A DNA stretch of 64,000 nucleotides from Gammaproteobacteria bacterium (GTDB taxonomy: Bacteria > Pseudomonadota > Gammaproteobacteria > Burkholderiales > Rhodocyclaceae). The notes beneath the pieces were generated by a model, which did no database searches, was not told the DNA's origin, and saw nothing but the letters and a program-made list of their open reading frames with translations. Position 1 is the first letter of the stretch, and each line of letters begins with the position of its first letter. The stretch covers positions 124,001 through 188,000 of the forward strand of contig JAHJVE010000007.1 of NCBI GenBank assembly GCA_018828385.1. The letters are read 5' to 3'. A program made the position numbers and the translations under genes. Below are positions 34,873-45,361 of the stretch, piece by piece.

Positions 34873-35469
34873 TCAGTCTTTTTCAACCGGCATCTGCAGG
34901 ACGCGCACGCGATCCTTCGCCTTGACGAAGACCTGCTGATTGGGATTGGTATATTTCGACTGCTTCGGACCGCGGTAGGTCAGGACAATCGCCGCGATCA
35001 TGCCGACGAGTAGCACAAGGGAGGCTAGTTCGAAGGGATAGACGTAGTCGGTAAACATCAGCGCACCGATGCTCTTGGTGTTTGAAACGCCTGCCGGCAC
35101 AAGAACGTCAACAGCTGGAACCTGGAAGTACTTGGCGCCAAGCACTAAGCCCATTTCCAGAACCATCAGCAAACCAAGCAAAGCCCCGAGCGGAAGATAA
35201 TTCCAGAAGCCCTGTCGGATACGGTCAAGGTTGATATCAAGCATCATGACCACGAACAGGAAGAGCACCATGACCGCGCCGACATAGACCAGGATGATGG
35301 CGATCGCCAGAAATTCGGCTTGAAGCAACGCCCAGACGCCACCGCAGGTGAAGAAGGCGAGAATCAGATGCAGCGCGGCGTGTACCGGGTTGCGTGCGGT
35401 GATCACGCGAAGGCTCGCGAAGACCAGAATCGCCGACAGGAAGAAGAAAACAGCAGTTTGGAAATCCAT
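34873..35469 (-). CDS. nuoJ: NADH-quinone oxidoreductase subunit J
   Basis: This 198-residue membrane subunit has five helices. The conserved pi-bulge helix with [23 protein letters not shown] is present. ATG 35469 has AGGTG upstream; the frame opens three codons earlier at a GTG. It is 12 bp downstream of nuoI. Confidence 0.96.
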   Translation of the reverse strand: MDFQTAVFFFLSAILVFASLRVITARNPVHAALHLILAFFTCGGVWALLQAEFLAIAIILVYVGAVMVLFLFVVMMLDINLDRIRQGFWNYLPLGALLGLLMVLEMGLVLGAKYFQVPAVDVLVPAGVSNTKSIGALMFTDYVYPFELASLVLLVGMIAAIVLTYRGPKQSKYTNPNQQVFVKAKDRVRVLQMPVEKD

Positions 35470-35481
35470 CGCTAGCACCTG

Positions 35482-35970
35482 TTATCGGTAAGCAGCATCA
35501 AGTTCGCGGTCTTTTGCGATCTGATCTTCGTAGCGGTCGCCGTTGGCCAGCAACATCTGCTTGGTGTAGTACAAGTCACCGCGCTTCTCGCCGTGATATT
35601 CGAAAACCCGGGTTTCGACAACGGCATCGACCGGGCATGCTTCTTCGCAGAAACCGCAGAAGATGCACTTGGTCAAATCGATGTCGTAACGCGTCGTGCG
35701 CCGGGAACCGTCATCACGCGGCTCCGCCTCGATGGTGATGGCAAGCGCCGGGCAGATCGCCTCGCATAGCTTGCAAGCGATGCAACGCTCTTCGCCATTC
35801 GGATAGCGCCGCAAGGCATGCAGTCCGCGGAAACGGAAACTCTGCGGTGTCTTCTCCTCCGGATATTGAACAGTGATCTTGCGAGCAAAAAAGTATCTGC
35901 CCGTCACCGACATGCCCTTCAACAATTCCTTGAGGAAGAGGCTGTTGAAGATTTCCTTCATCGAACCCAT
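35482..35970 (-). CDS. nuoI: NADH-quinone oxidoreductase subunit I (two 4Fe-4S clusters)
   Basis: This 162-residue ferredoxin-like subunit has the two CX2CX2CX3CP motifs [12 protein letters not shown] and [12 protein letters not shown] that hold clusters N6a and N6b. They relay electrons from NuoG toward NuoB. The N-terminal amphipathic helix anchors it to the membrane. GAGGAGA precedes the ATG. Confidence 0.97.
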   Translation of the reverse strand: MGSMKEIFNSLFLKELLKGMSVTGRYFFARKITVQYPEEKTPQSFRFRGLHALRRYPNGEERCIACKLCEAICPALAITIEAEPRDDGSRRTTRYDIDLTKCIFCGFCEEACPVDAVVETRVFEYHGEKRGDLYYTKQMLLANGDRYEDQIAKDRELDAAYR

Positions 35971-35980
35971 TAGTCTCTCC

Positions 35981-37030
35981 TCACTTCCATATATTCAGTG
36001 GCGACATCATCCAGACGCCGACGACAACCAACCAGATCAGACAGATTGGCAAGAACACTTTCCAGCCCAGACGCATCAACTGGTCATAGCGGTAGCGCGG
36101 GAAAGTCGCCCGGAACCACAGGAATAGAAAGAGAATCGCTGACATCTTGGCGAACAGCCAAAATATGCCATCCGGCAGGAAGCCGACTGGCGAGAGCCAC
36201 CCACCCAAAAACAACAGAGAGGTGAGCGCTGCAACCAGAATCATGTTGGCGTATTCAGCCAGGAAGAAAAGCGCAAAGGCCATCCCGGAATATTCAACAT
36301 GGAAGCCTGCGACAATTTCGGATTCACCTTCAGCCACGTCGAACGGCGCCCGGTTCAACTCAGCTGTACCAGAAATCAGGTAGACGATGAACATGGGAAA
36401 CAGAGGCAACCAGTTCCAGGACAGGAAACTCAACCCCCATCCGGCAAAACGGCCGTGGTCCTGAACGCTAACGATATCGACAAGATTCAGGCTGTTCGAA
36501 ACCATGAGCACGCAGATCAACGAAAAGCCCATGGAAATTTCGTAGGAAACCATTTGCGCAGCTGAACGCATGGCGCCAAGGAAGGCGTACTTTGAATTGG
36601 ACGCCCATCCCGACAGAATAACGCCATAAACCCCCATTGACGTGATCGCCATGATGTAGAGCAGACTGGCATCGATGTTGGCCACAACCAACGAATCGGT
36701 AAATGGAATCACGGCCCAAGCAGCCAACGCAGGAGCAATTGCCAGCATCGGTGCAATGATGAAGATGCCCTTGTTAGCAGTTGTCGGTACGATGATTTCT
36801 TTGAGCAAAAGCTTCAGGCCGTCGGCGATCGGCTGGATCAGCCCCCAAGGACCGACACGGTTTGGGCCTATACGAACCTGCATGAAACCGATGACTTTAC
36901 GTTCAAAATAAGTCAGATAGGCAACGCCAAGCATCAAAGGCGCAACGATCAGGACAATTTTCAGGAGGGTCCATACAGCCGGCCAAGCGCCGCCGAACAT
37001 TCCCAGTCCGAAGTTCATCAGTGCGTCCAT
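35981..37030 (-). CDS. nuoH: NADH-quinone oxidoreductase subunit H
   Basis: This 349-residue membrane subunit lines the quinone-binding chamber. Conserved segments [51 protein letters not shown] and [17 protein letters not shown] are intact. It abuts nuoG without a gap (TAA then ATG). Confidence 0.97.
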   Translation of the reverse strand: MDALMNFGLGMFGGAWPAVWTLLKIVLIVAPLMLGVAYLTYFERKVIGFMQVRIGPNRVGPWGLIQPIADGLKLLLKEIIVPTTANKGIFIIAPMLAIAPALAAWAVIPFTDSLVVANIDASLLYIMAITSMGVYGVILSGWASNSKYAFLGAMRSAAQMVSYEISMGFSLICVLMVSNSLNLVDIVSVQDHGRFAGWGLSFLSWNWLPLFPMFIVYLISGTAELNRAPFDVAEGESEIVAGFHVEYSGMAFALFFLAEYANMILVAALTSLLFLGGWLSPVGFLPDGIFWLFAKMSAILFLFLWFRATFPRYRYDQLMRLGWKVFLPICLIWLVVVGVWMMSPLNIWK

Positions 37031-39364
37031 TTATGCACGCTCCACGGAAATCGAGCCAAACATGTCGCCCAGCATCGCTGTGCTTGCATGTGCCGCCGAA
37101 ACGCAAACACAATCTTCTGGCACATTGTTATCAACTTTCGCTGTTAGTATCGCCTCGCCAGAACCTTGCTTGACGCGAACCTGCATACCATCGGCTAGCC
37201 CCATCTTTGTCAGGGTTTGCTCGTGAACACGAGCGGACGGAACAACAGAATCAGCGGTCTGCTGCAGAGCTGGCGCACGACGTGCCATCGGATCAGCAAA
37301 ATTGATCGGCACATCTGCGATGCGCTGAAGGCCATCAGTACAGATAGCAGTCAAAGCAATACTGACATCCTTCAGGGCATTGTCCAGGCTGCTTACGAAC
37401 TCAACACCCTTGCCCAGCACTTCGTCGCGAACCTCTTCGCTTGAGTTGTAACTGAAGCGATCGAGATTCAACACGTTGCCGAGCACACGAAGCAGCTTCC
37501 AAGCCGGGCGCGCATCACCGCGCGCCTTGGCGACTCCATTGAAGCTCTGTACACGGCCTTCGGTATTGACGAAGGTCCCCGAGGTTTCGGTAAAAGGCGC
37601 AATCGGCAGCATCACGTCGGCAAATTCCAAGGCCGGTGCATGTTTAAAGGCGGACATATAGACCACTAGGCTGGCTTGCTTCAATGCGCCCAATACCAGT
37701 TGCGGATTGGCGCAATCAAATTCCGGCTCGATCCCCATCAGGACATAAGCTTTGCGGGGCTGCTCAAACATCTGGCGAGCATTGCCCGCGGAGGGCAGCG
37801 CCCAGGCAAGGTGACCACCCACGGTGTTGGCACCTTCGCCGAGGAAGCCGACGGTGGCGCCAGTCAGCTTGCCAACTTCCAGTGCCAGCGCATGTAGTTG
37901 CATGGCGTCGGCAGATTGAGTGGCGACGTTGCCAAGGAATACGGCTCGCTTTTCACCGTCGACCAGGCTCTGGGCAATTTTCTTGCTCGTTTCGCAAACA
38001 ACGGCCGATTCGACGCCAGCTGGCACCGCAACGCCCTTGATCTCGGCCGCTGCCTTGACGACTGCAGCCAACGTACCAGCCAGTTGGGCCGGCGCGACAG
38101 TCAGTCGGGCATGCAGATTGATCAGTTGATCGTCGCCAGTCACCGATAGCAGGCTGACCTTGGTATATTTCTTGGCGGCCTGGCGCAGACGCTGGGCAAT
38201 CAGCGGATGATCCTTGCGCAGGAATGAACCAACCACCAGCGCACCGTCGAGGTCCTTGATCTCAGCCAGGCGCATGCCCAGCCACGGTGTGCCGGCACGC
38301 TTGAAATCGGAGGAGAAATCGCTCTGGCGCGGACGGAAATCGACATTGCCACTACCCAAACCCTTCATGACTTTGCCGAGCAGGAAGAGCTCTTCAACCG
38401 TCGAGCTTTGCGCGGCCAGCGCGGCCAGCGCGTCGCCGCCGTGTTCGCGGGCAACGTCCTTGAGGCCATGGGCGACGTAATCGAGGGCGACATTCCAGTC
38501 GACTTCCTTCCATTCGCCGCCTTGTTTGACCATCGGGCGGGTCAGCCGCTCTTCGGAGTTCAGTGCCTGGTAGGAGAAACGCTCCTTGTCAGAGATCCAG
38601 CACTCGTTAACTTCTTCATTTTCACGCGGCAGAACGCGCATCACGTTGTCGTGCTTGACCTGAACGACCAGATTGGCACCAACGGAATCGTGCGGGCTGA
38701 CCGACTTGCGACGCTGTAGTTCCCAGGAACGGGCGGTATAGCGGAAAGGCTTGGAGGTCAGCGCACCGACCGGACAAAGATCGATCATATTGCCCGACAA
38801 TTCCGAGTCGACCGTGCGACCGACGAAGGTCATGATCTCGGAATGCATGTTGCGGTTTGCCATGCCGAGTTCCATGATGCCGCCAATTTCCTGACCGAAG
38901 CGAACGCAACGGGTGCAGTGAATGCAGCGGCTCATCTCTTCCATGGAGATCAGCGGACCGACATTCTTGTGAAAAACGACGTGCTTGTCTTCGGTATAGC
39001 GGCTCTTCATCGGGCCGTAGCCGACCGACATGTCCTGAAGTTGGCACTCGCCGCCCTGATCGCAGATCGGGCAATCCAGCGGGTGGTTGATGAGCAGGAA
39101 TTCCATCACCCCCTTCTGCGCCTTGACGGCCAGTTCGGAGTGGGTAAAGACCTTCATGCCGTTGGTCACCGGCGTTGCGCAAGCCGGCAACGGCTTCGGC
39201 GCCTTCTCTACCTGCACAAGACACATGCGGCAGTTGGCGGCAATCGAAAGTTTCTTGTGGTAACAGAAATGCGGAATGTAAACGCCCACCTGCTGCGCGG
39301 CATCCATCACCGTGCTGCCATCGGGCACTTGCGCCTTTTTGCCGTCGATCTCGATTTCTAGCAT
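37031..39364 (-). CDS. nuoG: NADH-quinone oxidoreductase subunit G
   Basis: The 777-residue iron-sulfur subunit has an N-terminal 2Fe-2S ferredoxin domain (CYHKKLSIAANCRMC and CATPV), a His-Cys3 4Fe-4S segment (DCPICDQGGECQLQD), a further CIHCTRCVRFGQE cluster site and a molybdopterin-oxidoreductase-like C-terminal region. It passes electrons from NuoF toward NuoI. It is 44 bp after nuoF. Confidence 0.97.
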   Translation of the reverse strand: MLEIEIDGKKAQVPDGSTVMDAAQQVGVYIPHFCYHKKLSIAANCRMCLVQVEKAPKPLPACATPVTNGMKVFTHSELAVKAQKGVMEFLLINHPLDCPICDQGGECQLQDMSVGYGPMKSRYTEDKHVVFHKNVGPLISMEEMSRCIHCTRCVRFGQEIGGIMELGMANRNMHSEIMTFVGRTVDSELSGNMIDLCPVGALTSKPFRYTARSWELQRRKSVSPHDSVGANLVVQVKHDNVMRVLPRENEEVNECWISDKERFSYQALNSEERLTRPMVKQGGEWKEVDWNVALDYVAHGLKDVAREHGGDALAALAAQSSTVEELFLLGKVMKGLGSGNVDFRPRQSDFSSDFKRAGTPWLGMRLAEIKDLDGALVVGSFLRKDHPLIAQRLRQAAKKYTKVSLLSVTGDDQLINLHARLTVAPAQLAGTLAAVVKAAAEIKGVAVPAGVESAVVCETSKKIAQSLVDGEKRAVFLGNVATQSADAMQLHALALEVGKLTGATVGFLGEGANTVGGHLAWALPSAGNARQMFEQPRKAYVLMGIEPEFDCANPQLVLGALKQASLVVYMSAFKHAPALEFADVMLPIAPFTETSGTFVNTEGRVQSFNGVAKARGDARPAWKLLRVLGNVLNLDRFSYNSSEEVRDEVLGKGVEFVSSLDNALKDVSIALTAICTDGLQRIADVPINFADPMARRAPALQQTADSVVPSARVHEQTLTKMGLADGMQVRVKQGSGEAILTAKVDNNVPEDCVCVSAAHASTAMLGDMFGSISVERA

Positions 39365-39408
39365 GTCGCTACCTTGTAGCCAGTTCTATCGTTACAACCC
39401 GTAGCCTG

Positions 39409-40737
39409 TCAGGCCGGAATCTTGTGGAAGCCACTGCCCGCCCACTGCACATCCTTGGGAACCAGACAGGTCTTGTTTTCAATGTGGTACTCGAATTCCT
39501 TGCCGAAGTGCTTGATGAAGCTCTGCACCGGGAAAGCGGCAGCGTCGCCGAGCGCACAGATGGTGCGACCGGCAATGTTGCCGAGCACGCTATTCAGCAG
39601 ATCGAGATCGTCGGGCTTGCCGAGACCGTTCTCGATGCGATGCACGACCTTGTACATCCAGGCCGTACCTTCACGACAGGGCGTGCATTGGCCGCAGGAT
39701 TCTTCGTGGTAGAAGAAGGACAGGCGCTCCAGCGCCTTTACCATGCAGACCGTCTCGTCCATGACAATGACCGCGCCGGAGCCGAGCATCGAGCCGCCCT
39801 TGCTGATCGAGTCGTAGTCCATGGTGCAATCCATGATCACGTCGGCCGGCATCACCGGGGCTGACGAGCCGCCGGGAATGACCGCCTTCAGCTTGCGCCC
39901 GCCACGCATCCCGCCGCACATTTCGAGCAGGGTTGCGAATGGTGTACCAAGCGGAATTTCGTAATTACCCGGACGATTGACGTGACCGGAGACCGAGAAT
40001 AGCTTGGTTCCGCCGTTGTTCGGTTTGCCCAGATTCAGGAACTCCTCTCCACCCATTTTCAGAATGAAAGGAATGGAGGCAAAGGTTTCGGTATTGTTGA
40101 TCGTCGTCGGTTTGCCGTAGAGGCCAAAGGAAGCCGGAAACGGCGGCTTGAAACGCGGCTGGCCCTTCTTGCCTTCGATCGATTCGAGCAGCGCTGTTTC
40201 TTCGCCACAGATATAGGCGCCGTAACCGTGATGAGCGAAGAGTTCGAAGTTGAAACCGGAGCCGAGAATGTTCTGGCCGATGAAACCGGCAGCACGCGCT
40301 TCGTCGAGCGCCTCCTCGAAACGCTTGTACTCCTGCCAGACTTCGCCGTGCACATAGTTGTAACCACGGTTGGCGCCCATCGCATAGGCGGCGATTGCCA
40401 TACCTTCGATGACGGCATGCGGGTTGAAGCGCATGATGTCGCGGTCCTTGAAGGTTCCCGGCTCGCCTTCGTCGGTATTGCAGACGACGTACTTGTCACC
40501 AGGAAAGGAACGCGGCATGAAGGACCACTTCAGGCCGGTCGGGAAGCCGGCGCCACCACGACCGCGTAGCACGGATTTCTTGACTTCGCTGATCACGTCT
40601 TCCTGGGTCATCTTGCTTTCCAGGATGCGCTTCAGCTGCGCATAGCCACCGCGGGCAACGTAATCCTCGAGGTGCCAGGTATTGTCGCCATCCAGGCCTT
40701 CCATCAGAACGCCGTTGATCGAACCAAGCATGGCCAT
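39409..40737 (-). CDS. nuoF: NADH-quinone oxidoreductase subunit F (FMN, NADH site)
   Basis: This 442-residue subunit oxidises NADH through FMN and a 4Fe-4S cluster. [49 protein letters not shown] [15 protein letters not shown] and [13 protein letters not shown] (cluster N3) are all present. The start overlaps the nuoE stop by one base (TAATG) and has GAGGAG upstream. It is a paralogue of the C-terminal part of HoxF at the left edge. Confidence 0.97.
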   Translation of the reverse strand: MAMLGSINGVLMEGLDGDNTWHLEDYVARGGYAQLKRILESKMTQEDVISEVKKSVLRGRGGAGFPTGLKWSFMPRSFPGDKYVVCNTDEGEPGTFKDRDIMRFNPHAVIEGMAIAAYAMGANRGYNYVHGEVWQEYKRFEEALDEARAAGFIGQNILGSGFNFELFAHHGYGAYICGEETALLESIEGKKGQPRFKPPFPASFGLYGKPTTINNTETFASIPFILKMGGEEFLNLGKPNNGGTKLFSVSGHVNRPGNYEIPLGTPFATLLEMCGGMRGGRKLKAVIPGGSSAPVMPADVIMDCTMDYDSISKGGSMLGSGAVIVMDETVCMVKALERLSFFYHEESCGQCTPCREGTAWMYKVVHRIENGLGKPDDLDLLNSVLGNIAGRTICALGDAAAFPVQSFIKHFGKEFEYHIENKTCLVPKDVQWAGSGFHKIPA

Positions 40738-41210
40738 TATTTGCACTCCTCAAGCAGCTTGTCGATCTGTTCCGGGTGCATGTGGCTGCACATCGAGCGG
40801 TTGTTGACGATGAAGACCGGCGCATCGCCACAGGCCCCCATGCATTCGCCTTCCTTCAACGTGAATTTGCCGTCCGGCGTCGTTTCGCCATAGCCGACAC
40901 CCAGCTTGTGCTGGAGATATTCGCCGGCATGGTAGCCACCCGACAGCGCACAAGGCAGGTTGGTACAGACCGTAATCTTGTACTTGCCGACCGGCTTCAG
41001 GTCATACATGTTGTAGAAGGAGGCCACTTCGTAGGCTGCCATCGGCGGCATACCAAGATAGTTGGCCACAGCCTCGATGGACTCGGGGGCCAGCCAGCCC
41101 TTTTCTTCCTGTGCGTGAGCGAGACAGGCCATCGACGCCGACTGCTTCTGATCGGCGGGGTACTTGGCGACCTCGCGGGCAAACTTCTGGAGGGTTTCAG
41201 CGGAAAACAT
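40737..41210 (-). CDS. nuoE: NADH-quinone oxidoreductase subunit E
   Basis: This 157-residue thioredoxin-fold 2Fe-2S subunit has all four cysteines (CTNLPC and later CMGAC), unlike the NuoE-like domain of HoxF in this window. [18 protein letters not shown] is typical. Its start overlaps the nuoD stop by one base. Confidence 0.97.
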   Translation of the reverse strand: MFSAETLQKFAREVAKYPADQKQSASMACLAHAQEEKGWLAPESIEAVANYLGMPPMAAYEVASFYNMYDLKPVGKYKITVCTNLPCALSGGYHAGEYLQHKLGVGYGETTPDGKFTLKEGECMGACGDAPVFIVNNRSMCSHMHPEQIDKLLEECK

Positions 41211-42463
41211 CAGCGGTCAATCTCGCCAAAAACAATATCTTGGGAACCGATAATCGTAACGACGTCGGCAATCATGTGGCCTCGGGACATCTCATCCAGA
41301 CCGGCCAGGTGGACAAAGCCCGGGGCACGAATCTTCATCCGGTAAGGCTTGTTGGCACCATCGGAAACAAAGTAGATGCCGAACTCGCCCTTCGGGTGCT
41401 CAACTGCGGCATAGGCTTCGCCAGCCGGAACATGGATACCTTCGGTGAAGAGCTTGAAGTGGTGAATCAGCTCCTCCATGTTGGTCTTCATGTTCTCGCG
41501 CGGCGGCGGAGCCACCTTGTTGTTGTCGGTGATCACGGGGCCGGGATTTTTGCGCAGCCAGGCGATACATTGCTTGATGATGTTGTTCGACTGGATCATT
41601 TCTTCCATGCGAACCAGATAGCGGTCATAGCTGTCGCCATTGACGCCGACCGGCACATCGAAATCAATCTTGTCGTAGGCCGCGTACGGCTGTTTCTTGC
41701 GCAAGTCCCAAGCAATTCCCGAGCCGCGCAACATGGCGCCAGTAAAGCCCATTTGCAGAGCACGCTCCGGCGTCACGACGCCGACATTGACCAAACGCTG
41801 TTTCCAGATCCGGTTGTCGGTCAGCAGGGTGTGGTATTCGGAATGATAGGTCGGGAAGCGATTGGTGAAATCTTCAAGGAAGTCGAGCACGGAACCGCTG
41901 CGGTTCTCGTTCTTCTCGGTCGCCTTCTTGGCATTTGTCCAAGTCGATTCCTGATACTGCGGCATGCGATCCGGCAGGTCGCGATAGACGCCGCCCGGAC
42001 GATAGTAGGCAGCGTGCATCCGGGCACCGGAAACTGCCTCATAAACGTCCATCAGGTCTTCGCGCTCACGGAAGGTGTAGAGCGCCATGGTCATCGCGCC
42101 AACGTCGAGAGCATGACAACCGATCCACAACAGATGGTTGAGGATACGCGTCACTTCATCGAACATCACACGGATGTACTTGCCGCGCTCCGGCACTTCG
42201 ATGCCGAGCAGTTTTTCGGTCGCCAGGCAGTAGGCGTGCTCGTTGCACATCATCGACACGTAGTCGAGACGATCCATGTAAGGCACCGACTGAACCCAGG
42301 TACGGGTTTCAGCCAGTTTCTCGGTAGCGCGGTGCAGCAGGCCGATATGCGGGTCGGCGCGCTGGACGACTTCGCCATCCAGTTCGAGCACTAAGCGCAG
42401 CACGCCGTGTGCAGCCGGGTGCTGCGGACCAAAGTTCAGAGTGAAATTGCGGATGTCAGCCAT
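41210..42463 (-). CDS. nuoD: NADH-quinone oxidoreductase subunit D
   Basis: This 417-residue, 49-kDa-type subunit is derived from a [NiFe] hydrogenase large subunit and forms the quinone site with Nuo[26 protein letters not shown] and the C-terminal REIDR-equivalent FGEIDR are intact. ATG 42463 is chosen; it overlaps nuoC by 8 bp. The frame remains open 11 codons upstream inside nuoC. Confidence 0.97.
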   Translation of the reverse strand: MADIRNFTLNFGPQHPAAHGVLRLVLELDGEVVQRADPHIGLLHRATEKLAETRTWVQSVPYMDRLDYVSMMCNEHAYCLATEKLLGIEVPERGKYIRVMFDEVTRILNHLLWIGCHALDVGAMTMALYTFREREDLMDVYEAVSGARMHAAYYRPGGVYRDLPDRMPQYQESTWTNAKKATEKNENRSGSVLDFLEDFTNRFPTYHSEYHTLLTDNRIWKQRLVNVGVVTPERALQMGFTGAMLRGSGIAWDLRKKQPYAAYDKIDFDVPVGVNGDSYDRYLVRMEEMIQSNNIIKQCIAWLRKNPGPVITDNNKVAPPPRENMKTNMEELIHHFKLFTEGIHVPAGEAYAAVEHPKGEFGIYFVSDGANKPYRMKIRAPGFVHLAGLDEMSRGHMIADVVTIIGSQDIVFGEIDR

Positions 42464-43061
42464 GAGCGGTATCCCCGAAAGTATCTTCGCGCACAATGCG
42501 CGGGGTGTTTTCGCGCGGCTCGATGGTGACCGGTTGATAGATCACACGCGCCTGATCCGGGTCGTAACGCATCTCGACGTGGCCGGAAATCGGAAAGTCC
42601 TTGCGGAACGGGTGCCCTATGAAACCGTAATCAGTGAGGATACGACGCAAATCGTCATGGCCAACAAAGGCAATTCCGTAGAGATCAAACGCTTCACGCT
42701 CAAACCAGCTCACGCTTGCCCAGACCCCGGTAACAGAATCAACGGAAGGGAACTCGTCATCATCAGCAAAGACGCGCACGCGCAAACGCCAGTTGTTGGC
42801 AATCGAAAGAAGATGGGAAACCACTGCGTAGCGCCTGCCTTGCCAGCCACCATCGCCATAGGTCGAATAATCGACACCACACAGATCGATGATCTCTTCA
42901 AAATGAAGATCAGCCTCACCCCGCAACACAGTCATCACACTCAGATAATCGGCAGAACCGACCTCCACGGTGACTTCACCCAAAGCAAGCGTCAGCGACC
43001 TCAGTTTTTCACCAAAGTGCTTTTGCAGATTTTGACTAAGCGTTTCCAGCTTGGCAGACAT
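42456..43061 (-). CDS. nuoC: NADH-quinone oxidoreductase subunit C
   Basis: This 201-residue, 30-kDa-type subunit of the peripheral arm has the signature [29 protein letters not shown] and HPFRKDFP. It has the usual length for stand-alone betaproteobacterial NuoC (not fused to NuoD). Its 3' end overlaps nuoD by 8 bp. Confidence 0.97.
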   Translation of the reverse strand: MSAKLETLSQNLQKHFGEKLRSLTLALGEVTVEVGSADYLSVMTVLRGEADLHFEEIIDLCGVDYSTYGDGGWQGRRYAVVSHLLSIANNWRLRVRVFADDDEFPSVDSVTGVWASVSWFEREAFDLYGIAFVGHDDLRRILTDYGFIGHPFRKDFPISGHVEMRYDPDQARVIYQPVTIEPRENTPRIVREDTFGDTAHG

Positions 43062-43080
43062 ATCGAATCAGCCTTGGCAA

Positions 43081-43557
43081 TTAACGAGCAATGGTATTGG
43101 TACGACGAATCTTGTTCTGCAACTGAATCAAGCCGTAAATCAAGGCCTCAGCAGTTGGCGGACATCCCGGGACATAGATATCGACAGGCACGATACGGTC
43201 GCATCCACGCACAACAGAATAGGAATAGTGGTAGTACCCACCACCATTGGCACACGAGCCCATAGAGATCACCCAACGCGGCTCAGCCATCTGATCGTAA
43301 ACCTTACGTAACGCAGGAGCCATTTTGTTGGTCAAGGTACCAGCAACAATCATCACATCCGACTGTCGGGGACTTGCCCGAAAAACAATTCCGAAACGAT
43401 CAAGATCGTAACGAGAAACGCCAGCATGAATCATTTCAACAGCACAACAAGCCAAACCAAAAGTCATCGGCCATATCGAACCGGTTCGCATGTAATTGAT
43501 CAACTTGTCAGCCGTAGTGGTGACAAAGCCCTCCTGGAGGACACCCTCAATAGCCAT
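43081..43557 (-). CDS. nuoB: NADH-quinone oxidoreductase subunit B (cluster N2)
   Basis: This 158-residue subunit carries the terminal 4Fe-4S cluster N2. [10 protein letters not shown] supplies the tandem cysteines, with [21 protein letters not shown] and [14 protein letters not shown] supplying the others. It is 19 bp upstream of nuoC and 9 bp after nuoA. Confidence 0.97.
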   Translation of the reverse strand: MAIEGVLQEGFVTTTADKLINYMRTGSIWPMTFGLACCAVEMIHAGVSRYDLDRFGIVFRASPRQSDVMIVAGTLTNKMAPALRKVYDQMAEPRWVISMGSCANGGGYYHYSYSVVRGCDRIVPVDIYVPGCPPTAEALIYGLIQLQNKIRRTNTIAR

Positions 43558-43566
43558 AGCCGCCCC

Positions 43567-43938
43567 TTATTCCCATTCCAGCGCGCCCTTGGCCCAGGCG
43601 TAGACATAGCCAACGACCAGAATGGCAACAAACACGAGCATCTCGACAAAACCGAACAACTTGATCGATTCGGCCGCGACAATGTCCTTGAAAACCGCCG
43701 CCCACGGGAACAGGAAAGCAATTTCCAGATCAAACAAAATGAAGAGAATGGCAACGAGATAAAAACGCACATCGAACTTCATGCGCGCATCTTCGAATGC
43801 CTCAAAGCCACACTCATAAGGAGAGAGCTTCTCTGGGTCCGGCCGGCTTGGAGCAAGAATAAAACCCATCGCAACAGGCAACACACCCACCGCGACCCCC
43901 ACCAGAACGAACATCAGGATTGGAAAGTAGTTTTCCAT
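43567..43938 (-). CDS. nuoA: NADH-quinone oxidoreductase subunit A
   Basis: This 123-residue membrane subunit has three helices and the conserved [34 protein letters not shown] segment. The start is ATG 43938; an open frame continues 14 codons upstream without family similarity. It is the first nuo gene, 65 bp behind tRNA-Leu, and is probably read through from the tpiA promoter as well as any local one. Confidence 0.96.
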   Translation of the reverse strand: MENYFPILMFVLVGVAVGVLPVAMGFILAPSRPDPEKLSPYECGFEAFEDARMKFDVRFYLVAILFILFDLEIAFLFPWAAVFKDIVAAESIKLFGFVEMLVFVAILVVGYVYAWAKGALEWE

Positions 43939-44003
43939 GACCCGCCGCCAATATTCAATTTTTTGTTCGAAACAGCACACCTTGCGGCCACTGCTTCAGC
44001 TTT

Positions 44004-44088
44004 TGGTGCCGACGGCGAGACTCGAACTCGCACAGCTTGCGCCACTACCCCCTCAAGATAGCGTGTCTACCAATTTCACCACGTCGGC
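44004..44088 (-). tRNA. leuU: tRNA-Leu(GAG)
   Basis: The 85-nt class II tRNA has acceptor stem GCCGACG/CGTCGGC, anticodon loop TTGAGGG (anticodon GAG, reading CUC/CUU), a long variable arm, TTCGAGTCTC in the T arm and an encoded CCA end. It lies between secG and nuoA, the same neighbourhood as in enterobacteria (secG-leuU). Confidence 0.96.
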
Positions 44089-44141
44089 ACGTCTCTTTAG
44101 GCCACCCTGCGAGGACTCAATGCAGGACAAACCAACTTGCG

Positions 44142-44513
44142 TTACTTCGGTATGTCTTTAGCCCTGGAGCCCGCATCCACGGGCGCCACCGGCACATCAC
44201 CAGCCGTAGAAGCAGGCTGCGAAGCAGTCTGCGATTGTACCGGTTCTTGCATCACACTGCCAGTCGTTTTTGGCTTACTGGAAGCAACGTAGGCCAGCGT
44301 CAGACTTGTGGCAAAAAAAACTGCCGCGAGAATCCCCGTTGTGCGACTAAGAAAATTCGCCGATCCCGTAGCACCAAACAGGCTACCGGAAGCGCCGCTA
44401 CCAAAAGCAGCACCCATGTCAGCACCCTTGCCATGTTGCATCAACACCAAGCCAATAATGACGATCGCAACGAGAATATGTACCGTCAAGAGGAGAGAGA
44501 AAAACCAGTTCAT
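44142..44513 (-). CDS. secG: Protein translocase subunit SecG
   Basis: This 123-residue protein has two helices separated by the GKGADMGAAFGSGASGSLFGATGSANFL loop, the hallmark of SecG, which assists SecYE during export. The C-terminal tail (TASQPASTAGDVPVAPVDAG) is low complexity and variable in length. It is 11 bp after tpiA and precedes tRNA-Leu. Confidence 0.95.
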   Translation of the reverse strand: MNWFFSLLLTVHILVAIVIIGLVLMQHGKGADMGAAFGSGASGSLFGATGSANFLSRTTGILAAVFFATSLTLAYVASSKPKTTGSVMQEPVQSQTASQPASTAGDVPVAPVDAGSRAKDIPK

Positions 44514-44524
44514 TTTTTAGCCTA

Positions 44525-45274
44525 TCAATTCGCCGCAAGGCAAATCGCCAGAAAGTCATCCGCAACCAAGGCAGCACCACCAATCAGACCACCATCAATG
44601 TCCAACTGCCCAAACAACTCCTTCGCATTCTGCGGCTTGACACTTCCGCCATAGAGAATGCGCAAACCATTAGCCACACCAACATCCAGTTCCGCAACCT
44701 GAAAACGGATTGAGGCATGCACCTCCTGCGCCTGCCGGGGGGACGCCGTCAAACCGGTTCCAATTGCCCATACCGGCTCATATGCAACCACTGCCTGCCC
44801 CATGGCAGCCACTCCAACACGATCCAGCACCGCCGACAATTGCCCAGAAATCACCGATAACGTCTTGCCAGCCTCGCGCTCATCAAGCGTTTCGCCAACA
44901 CACAAAATTGGCACCAAGCCCGCTTTTTGAGCGGCTTCAAATTTCGCTGCAACAACTGCATCCGCCTCACCAAATTGCGCACGTCGTTCGGAGTGCCCAA
45001 CAAGCACATAGCGACACCCGAATTCAGCCAACATCGAGGCCGAAACTTCGCCGGTAAATGGACCGGAAGCATGCTCATTTACAGATTGAGCCCCCAAGGC
45101 AACAGACGAACCCGCCAGTATCGACTGCGCCTGAGCAAGATACGGAAACGGTGGGCAAACTGCTATTTCACAGCCCGGATCCGTCGCGCCGGCAGCGATA
45201 CGGGCCAGCAACGCCGAATTCTGCTGCAGCGCTCCGTGCATCTTCCAGTTACCTGCAACGAGCTTTCTACGCAT
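44525..45274 (-). CDS. tpiA: Triosephosphate isomerase
   Basis: This 249-residue TIM-barrel enzyme interconverts dihydroxyacetone phosphate and glyceraldehyde 3-phosphate. The N-terminal AGNWKMHG (Asn/Lys), VGHSERR (electrophilic His) and AYEPVWAIGTG (catalytic Glu, phosphate loop) are all present. A strong promoter lies 35-64 bp upstream and probably drives tpiA-secG-tRNA-Leu and contributes to nuo. Confidence 0.97.
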   Translation of the reverse strand: MRRKLVAGNWKMHGALQQNSALLARIAAGATDPGCEIAVCPPFPYLAQAQSILAGSSVALGAQSVNEHASGPFTGEVSASMLAEFGCRYVLVGHSERRAQFGEADAVVAAKFEAAQKAGLVPILCVGETLDEREAGKTLSVISGQLSAVLDRVGVAAMGQAVVAYEPVWAIGTGLTASPRQAQEVHASIRFQVAELDVGVANGLRILYGGSVKPQNAKELFGQLDIDGGLIGGAALVADDFLAICLAAN

Positions 45275-45308
45275 GGGCTAGACGATTCCGTTGGCGAAAA
45301 ACTTTCGG

Positions 45309-45338
45309 ATTATAGCGACTCGCCGTTTTTTCGGTCAA
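45309..45338 (-). promoter_or_regulatory. Sigma-70 promoter for tpiA
   Basis: On the minus strand TTGACC (45338-45333) and a perfect TATAAT (45314-45309) are 18 bases apart. It lies between glmM (stop 45362) and the tpiA start (45274). Confidence 0.8.
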
Positions 45339-45361
45339 TACGATTAGGCAAACACGGCCAT

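Noticed and set aside
44004..44088. tRNA-Leu as an integration site for a mobile element
   Set aside because: Flanking genes on both sides are conserved housekeeping genes and no repeat of the tRNA 3' end was seen.
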